Positions 50,201-58,400 of a stretch of DNA of 64,000 nt are shown piece by piece. The notes beneath the pieces are model-generated. The model had not been told where the DNA came from. It saw only the letters and a list, made by a program, of their open reading frames with translations, and did no database searches. A program made the position numbers and the translations under genes. Origin of the DNA: Corythucha ciliata (lineage: Eukaryota; Arthropoda; Insecta; Hemiptera; Tingidae). How positions within the stretch are numbered: the stretch's first letter is position 1; each line of letters opens with the position of its first letter. The DNA lies in assembly GCA_038030265.1 (NCBI GenBank), contig CM075943.1, positions 18,290,001 through 18,354,000 of the forward strand, read 5' to 3'.

Positions 50201-53200
50201 TGGTATAATCCAGTTTTCTCCAAATATTATATACTTGGATTATCCAAGTATTTTTTCAAATTTTGAATTTAAAATTTTACGCGCGAGAGTCATTTTAAAA
50301 ATCAGCGTCCCAATTTCCTTAAAATTTTTGGCATCAATGAGTAGGAATCAATTTACAAAAACAAAATCGGCGAATTTTTGCGGTCGTGAGCAGTAGAATC
50401 GATACGGCTATATTCCCTCTCTCTCGCACACTTGTCGTCCACTTTAGCCTTAAATCTGAAATGTTACACATTGTGCATACAGCGGAAGAACTGGCAATGA
50501 ACATGGCTTTGGGCGAAACAATCGTTGCTCGAACCACGTCATCAAAAATGTCCCTTTTTCTGGATGGATGTCACAAGAAAAAATTTCGCTCCGGCAGCTG
50601 GCGGTCGGAAAGAGTGCATTTCATTTTGTATACGGATACCCTAAGCCGTCCCAGAAGTAGTAATGTTGAGACCATGATTTGTTTCGTTTATGTTTGACCC
50701 TCCCTCGTACTGTTTGCTGCCGGGTTTGTTTAAGCTGAACTTAATGGGAATCAAAGTCTATTTCAAAATGGAATCATCATACCGAATATAATGCTTCTGG
50801 AATCAACTGGTGATTTGTAGTGATTTTTTTACCATTTTAACCCCTATTTTCCCCCCTCCACCTTGACCGATTTGGCCCAAATGCAATACCGACCGGGGCC
50901 TTATGACTACTGATTTTTGTGCCAAAGCGCGTTCCGCTACATTAATTTCTACGAGAGTTATCGTGCTAACAAGGCCTCACACATACTTCCACCCCGGGGG
51001 CATCGCCCCCTCCCCCTCGACTTTTTCAACAAATTAAAATGGGAATCAAAGGCTAGTCTAACATGGAGTATACGTACCGAATATCATGCTTCTAGAATCA
51101 ACTGGTGACTTGTAGTGATTTTTTGATAATTTCAAGTCGTATTCCCCCCCCCCACCACCTTCACCGATTTTGCCCAAATGCAATACCGACCGGTTTCTTA
51201 TGACTACTGATTTTTTTAGATAAAGCGTGTTCCGCTAAATTAATTTCTACGAGAGTTATCGTGCTAACAAGACCACACACTTACTTCCACCCCGGGGGCA
51301 CCACCCCCTCCCCCTCGACTTTTTCAAAAAATTGATGATTTTTCGACCATTTCAACCCCTATTTTCCCTCCCTCCACCTCGACCGATTTGGCCCAAATGC
51401 AATACCGACCGGGGTCTTATGACTACTGATTTTTGTGCCAAAGCGCGTTCCGCTAAATTGATTTCTTCGAGAGTTATCGTGCTAACAAGAAAACGGCCAT
51501 AATATTATAAATAAATAATAATTATACAGGGTGGAACAGGATAAGTGTGACAAAAAAAATCGGGTGAAAATAGGCCTCATTTGCGATCGAAAACACCCTA
51601 TAAACCATGGTCCGAAAATCAAAATCCTACGAGATATGATTTTTTAAACGTTTTTTGAGGCTTGCATCACTTTTCTTAACTAAATGCGAATAGATCAGTT
51701 TACAGCTGACATTTGCAACTTTTGACGATGGATTTGGAAAGAGCGCACTTTTTTCTGACAGGAATAGCCATTTTCGATAAAATTCAACTATTTTCTGTGG
51801 GCTTGAGAGATGCTCAAAGTTTTGCAAATCGTGGATCTCTAATTTTTCAACAAATTCAGCCTCCACTTCTCCACACTAAATCTAAGCGTATCGACATCCC
51901 ATGGGTCGGAAAAACTTCTTCAATTTGTCCTTTTTAAAATTACTCATGAACGTTTTTTTAGTTCTTCAGCGAGTTTTCGGCAGAAAGGCCATTTCTTGAA
52001 AAAAAGAATGATTTTTCTCTTAAAAATCGCTTGTTTTGACCAACCAATTTGAACGAGCTTTGTGATTCAAAATATGCTAAAACTCATTAAAGCCTTAACC
52101 AAAGTTTTCCTTCGAACCGAATGGAATGCGCACTCCTACCAAAATATCAAAAACTGTCGCTCCGGCAGCTGGCTGTCGGCAAGGGTGCATTTCACTACTG
52201 CGAATTTCGGCGTGTTTAGCTGTTATTCGACGAAATTAGTGCACTTAATGACTCTACTTGTTGTTACCAATTTCCGATTCGAATACGAATTCGAAATTTG
52301 CAGTAGAGAAATGCACTCTATCCGACACCTAGCTGCGGGAGCTACATTTTTTGGACTTTGACAGGCGTACACAGTCCGCCCCGTTCAAGGGAATACTTTG
52401 GATGATGCTTTAATGACGTCAATCATGCTAAAAAACACAAAGCTCGTTCAAATGTTGTAGGTCGAAACAAGCGATTTTGAAGAGAAAAACTATTCTTTTT
52501 TCTAAGAAATGGTCATTTCTGCCGAAAAATCACTGATTAACTCAAAATACGTTCATAAGTAATTTCAAAAAGGACACATTGGGGAAGTTTTTCCGATCCA
52601 TGGGATGTCGGTGCGCTCAAATTTCGAAAAGAAAAGCGGGGGTTGACTTTTTTGAAAAATTAGAAATCCTCGATTTGCAAAACTTTGAGCAGCTCAAGAG
52701 CCCCCAGAAAATGGTTGAATTTTATCGTAAATGGCTAATCCTGACAGACAAAAATGTGCTGTTTCCGAATCTGTCATCAAAAGTTGTAAAATGTCAGCTG
52801 GAAACTGAGTTATTCACATTTAGTTAAGAAAAGTGACGTGAGTCATAATAAACGTTAGAAAAATCATATCTCGTAGGGTTTTGATTTTCGGACCATGGTA
52901 CAAAGGGTGTTTTCGATCACAAATGAGGCCTACTTTCACCAATTTTTTTTGTCACACTTATCCTGTACCACCCTGTATAAATATGTATATAAAGAAATAT
53001 ATATGCATCCTGGAGACCACTGAATTCGTGTTCTAGAGGTTCTGAAACGTGAAAAAAACGTGACATGACCCATGTTTGCCACCATCACGACGAGACCAAT
53101 AGTGCATTTTCAGAATGAAATGCACTAAAATCATCTACCCTAATTATTGCAACCTTCCACACCTTATTTTTACTGGAATAATTCACTGGAGAGTTAATTT

Positions 53201-55383
53201 ACTTATGTTTACTACCCAACGATATTGTGACTAAAATATCAGCTCACGAAAAGTGAAGAAAACAATAAATCTCTGGGTTACACAAGCTTTTATTTTTTAT
53301 AGATGATGCACTTTTGTTTTATTTAACCACCAACTGTCGTCTATTGTTTAACCGAAAATGAGTTTCCTCCCCTTTCCACGACTAAGGACAAGTTGAATAA
53401 ATATTTTTGAACAATTGATTTCCCCGTGGGCGGAAAACCAAGTTTCCTATTGAACGAAAAAATGAATATTTTACGTATCTTTTCGGATGATTGATTATAC
53501 TTTTGGTTTTTTTTTCTGAAAACAACTTTAGAGTGAAAAATGAAAGGTAGTCAAAGCATACGTTCAGAGTCGTGATTGTTCTAAACAATTAAATCAGCAA
53601 GAGACAATGCAGAATGAACCATTACCGAATTCAATTCGATTTTCTTGTTTTGTTAGGTCACCTTGTGAGAAATAAAACTACAGCACAGGACCAAAATAAA
53701 GAACAAAATACATTTCGTTTTTTGCTGCTTCGTGGTATAATCCAGTTTTCTCCAAAAATGTATTTTTTCAAATTTTGAATTTAAAATTTTACGCGCTAGA
53801 GTCATTTTAAAAATCAGCGTCCCAATTTCCTTAAATTTTTGGCATCAATGAGTAGGAATCAATTTACAAAAACAATATCGGCGAATTTTTGCGGTCGTGA
53901 GCAGTAGAATCGATACGGCTATATTCCCTCTCTCTCGGACACTTGTCGTCCACTTTAGCCTTAAATCTGAAATGTTACACATTGTGCATACAGCGGAAGA
54001 ACTGGCAATGAACATGGCTTTGGGCGAAACAATCGTTACTCGAACCACGTCATCAAAAATGTCCCTTTTTCTGGATGGATGTCCTAAGAAAAAAAGTGAG
54101 AGGGAAGGCGGAGGATTAGCTAAGGCTTAATCTGTGAAGTTTCGGGGTGAAAAACGATGACGCAGCAATCGATTCGAAATCAAGAATAAACTTTTAACAA
54201 GATGAGAACAATAAAAGTCCTCAACTTGGTTTTTAAAAAAGTATCAACGAAAAACGTAACACGGTCTGTTTGTCTGATGAGCTTAGCTTCCTCCCTATCT
54301 TCACTTTTATAAGAGGCTTTGAATTTACAGCTCTTTCCCTTTATAAATTATACGAAAAGCGCCACCGCCCCTCCTTTCCCATTTGAAGAAAAACGGGATT
54401 TCTCTCTTTCCCTACACCAAAAGAGACGACTTCGCCTCCTTTGAATGTATATTCTAAGCGTTTTCAAGTGTTTTTTCCTCGACACAAAAGGAACGAAATT
54501 AATCCGTTTCATTCTCCGTCAGACGCTCAAGCCAGGCTTTTGTACTTCGACCCCGCATTCTGTAATATTGCTCCCAGAGGGCGGTAAGAAAAACGTGCAT
54601 TTTCCTTCCATCCTCCTTCAAACTCATTAATGAAAAGCTCGTCCCGGTGCGCCCTACATTATACAATTCCTTCAATTCACAAAAAATAGAAATGCGTCAA
54701 AGATAGACAAGTAAAAATCGTCACCTGCCTCCACGATGTTCCCAGAAACTTTCGCGCTGACGCGCACTTTCTTTTTCTTCAATTCTTGACCACTCGTTTC
54801 AACTCTTTGTATAGACCAGTTGCCAAAATGATAACTGTCAAACTGCACATAACAGGGCCGCAATCAAAGGAGGCATGCACCTCAGACAGAAACCGAGGAA
54901 TCAGAACCACACAGATGGCTGTCGATAACGCGGCCTCTATTCACAAGAGAACATTCGTATGGCTACTGAAATAAAAACGCTGGATTCACAAGGAAAACGC
55001 AATATAAAGACTCGTGAATCGAAAATTCGTTTCAATTTTAGGATTCCTTGTGTCATTAAAGTCACCCAATTTTGATTTTTTGCATTCTCGGAAAAATAGC
55101 CCAGGGGTTTCAATAATTATGGCGTGTCAGCACCCTCGGGCGATGGTCAATTGCGAAATACAGCAAGCTTAGCTCAAAATGCACATAAGAAGCGTCAAGC
55201 TCCCAATTAGGGGCAAAAATAGTGTTGTTTCTCTATTTCAATAGTGAAAAATAGTGTATCTCAATTTTATCCGTTTCTCTACGTTTTTCGCAGCGAATTA
55301 GCGATTAGCACTTTTTATCCATTTAAGCCACGGACTTGCTCCAAGACCAACACACGAGAGTTTTCTTCTGAATTCGAGCCGTG

Positions 55384-55415
<32 letters not shown>

Positions 55416-58400
55416 CCTCTGCACACCGCGAATTAGCCATTTTTCCTCAAATTTGGTCTGCAAGTTGTATATAAAAACAGCGAATTCAAGGCTTTTCTCA
55501 ATTTTAGCCAAGAAGTAGCGCTTTTCCTGAATTTGATTAGAGTATAAGCGTTATTCTTAATTTTAGCTGTAAATGAGTACTTTTCCCAATTTTAGTCTTG
55601 AATGGGCGGTGTATCTTAATTTCAGCCGCAAAATGACGTTTTCTCGATTTTACAGCTTCGTGCAGAATAATAAACTGAGTGTCGCTTTATCGCTTCGGGT
55701 TATAGCTTTTTCTCAATTTCAGGTGTAACAAGAACGCACACTGGCCTCGATTGACAACGCTGTAATTGAGAAAAATAGTTCAAAACCAGAGACAAAGCAA
55801 AACATTCCATTTGCGGCGCTCACTAGCCCAATAAGAATGACCCTGAAATTCGACTACTGAAGCGGTCGTTGGTTTCAGCAAAAAATGCCAACATTTTTAA
55901 ATTAAACGGAATCACCTATTTCGGGTATTCTCGGCACGGGTTATTGAAACGAGCCGTTGAAGGGTGTTCCGTATCCATTGTCTTTGATCTTGGCAAGACC
56001 TTTCCTGCGGCACAATCGCTCCTGGTGGCGGCCTCCACGCATTCTAAGCGAGTATTCAGCCACAAAAACTGCTGAACATCTGCAACTTTCTAAAACGCTG
56101 TTAAACCGGATACTCACGTTTTATTTTCACGTGTCCATGAGCATCACCCCTAGAAATCACTATTTTTCCACCTTTAACCTTTTGGGGGCCACAAACTCGA
56201 GCCACATAAAGGTCAAATCGTCAATTGAGGTACACCTAGTAGGTAGTTGTTTATTTTGGCCGAAAATAATAGTTCTGGTGATAATTTCCAGTTATTTGAC
56301 CAAATATACGTAGACTTGCTGGCAGGGGCGGTTTTAGGCCTCAGTGACGGGGGTGGCGGTAAAATGGCGGTTCTCACCCTTCCCCCCCCCACTTATCCTA
56401 TTTGCCTAATTTTTTAATAAAATCTTCAAGAAAAACTGAAAGCCCACTGTGTCTGTTTCCCAAAAACAAGATTTTGTATTGCGGTGTCTGACATCTGCTC
56501 AAGAATCTGGGTGAATTTAGTGTTAGCGATTTGATCGAAACAAACAATTTGGGAATTCGGCCCCAGAATCCAGAACGTTCTACCTAAAACCAGACATTTT
56601 AGCTCAATATCTCATAATGGTCTGATCCAAAACCAATCCTGCGCGTTTGGCTCTTCCTAAAACCAAATCTATCGCAATTGAGTCTATTTTGAACCAAGTC
56701 TTCGACCTCTAAAATCAAAAATAAAACTTTACGCATTTAGCTCGTTCAAATCCAAATTTTAGGGATTTTTGATCTCTCAAAAACAAAATTTCGTTGGTTT
56801 GGCTCTTTCAAACCCCAATTTTGGCGATTCACGATTTATGGTAGAATGAATTTCATGCCGTATGCTCTTCCTATAATTTTGGTTGATTCGAAAAAATGAT
56901 AAAGCTCGTTTAAAACCCAAAATTTGTGACTTTGTTCTCTTCACAGTGGCCGCTTCGGAAATTCGCTCTTCCGTAAGCAAATATCGTGGATTTGGCTTCT
57001 TCACAACAGAATCGCGTATTCTTCCTCTTTCAAAAACTAAATATCGCGGCTTTAGCTATTTCTAAAATCGGTTTCGCAGCTTTGACCGATGCGAAAGCTA
57101 ATTTTCCTTTTTCAGAAACAAAATGTATGGATTTGGGTAACTCATAAATCCAAATTTTGTTGTTCTCGCTATTACAAATGCCAATTACGCGGATTTCCAA
57201 ACGTAAAACCTCCGCATTCGTCTCCTTCAAATCCCAATTTCAGGCAATTTTGCTCTTTTAAACACCAATTCCGCGGGATAGGCTATTTTAAAAACAAAAT
57301 TTCGTTGGTTTGGCTCTTTCAAACCCAAATTTCTTGGATTTGACTCCTTCAAATGCAAACTTTGGTACAACCAATTAATACTTAAGAAAATAAGTTATTT
57401 AATTATTTTCCCACTTCCTAGTTGTATGATCTAGATTTCTGATTTGCTCTCCCTCACATTTGTACCTCTTCAATGTCCCTTCTTTTTTGCCCCGCCCCCC
57501 TTCTCTGAGGGTGGCTGAACTTTCGGGGGTGGCGATCGCCCCTATCGGCTCCCCCTTAATATCGCCCCTGCAGTTGCTGGGGGCGAAAACTGATGATGAA
57601 GCAATTGGGAGGCGGGAATCAGTGCTCGTTTTTCGGCAAATCAGTTAAATTTTGAAGCTAAAACAGCGAGGTAGGTGTGAATTGTCAAATTCTGGAGAAA
57701 AGTGCCCAATTTTAGGCTAATTGGGTCCGAATTGTTGGCAAGGAGTCAGGACCGTTAAGGTAACTATGGCCATCTCTCGGAAATCGGGAACAACTTTTTC
57801 GCGTTTTTGGGGCCGCAAAATACGAACCTGTAGCTCGCTTGGCCTCGATTTTCTGGTGACAATAACTTAATTCCCCCTATGAGGGAATAAGGAAGAGAAT
57901 TATAGGATGAAATTATGAAAATAAAAGTTGGTTTTAGCTTGGCTGGGTTCCTCAAACAATCTCTTTCGTTCCTTCACTCCACTGAGGCTGGAATTCCTAT
58001 ACCAAACGGATGGAATGACACTCTTGACTCATATATCGTTTTATAACAAAAATCTAATACAATGGTGTTTCACGTCTCCGTGAAAATTCAATCTTTTAAT
58101 CTATTCTGGCGCTTTATTTATTCTTACGACAAAGGAAAAGCCCCCAGATCAATACAATTTAAGAAATAAATCCTAGGAGTATTACACTGGAAAGTCAATT
58201 CAATGAATCTGACAGGGGTCTGGTGAGAAAAAAAAAGTCTCCCGAGAACTTTAATTGGACAGAAAAAAAGGGATTGGGCGAAAACTCAGGTTTTTCTCAT
58301 CTGAATTAGACGCCAGGTAAATCGTCAAGAAGGATTTCACGATTTGAGAGGAATTTACTTCGTAACTTGAATCCTTGACGTGCCCACCCAGCGTTAAATC

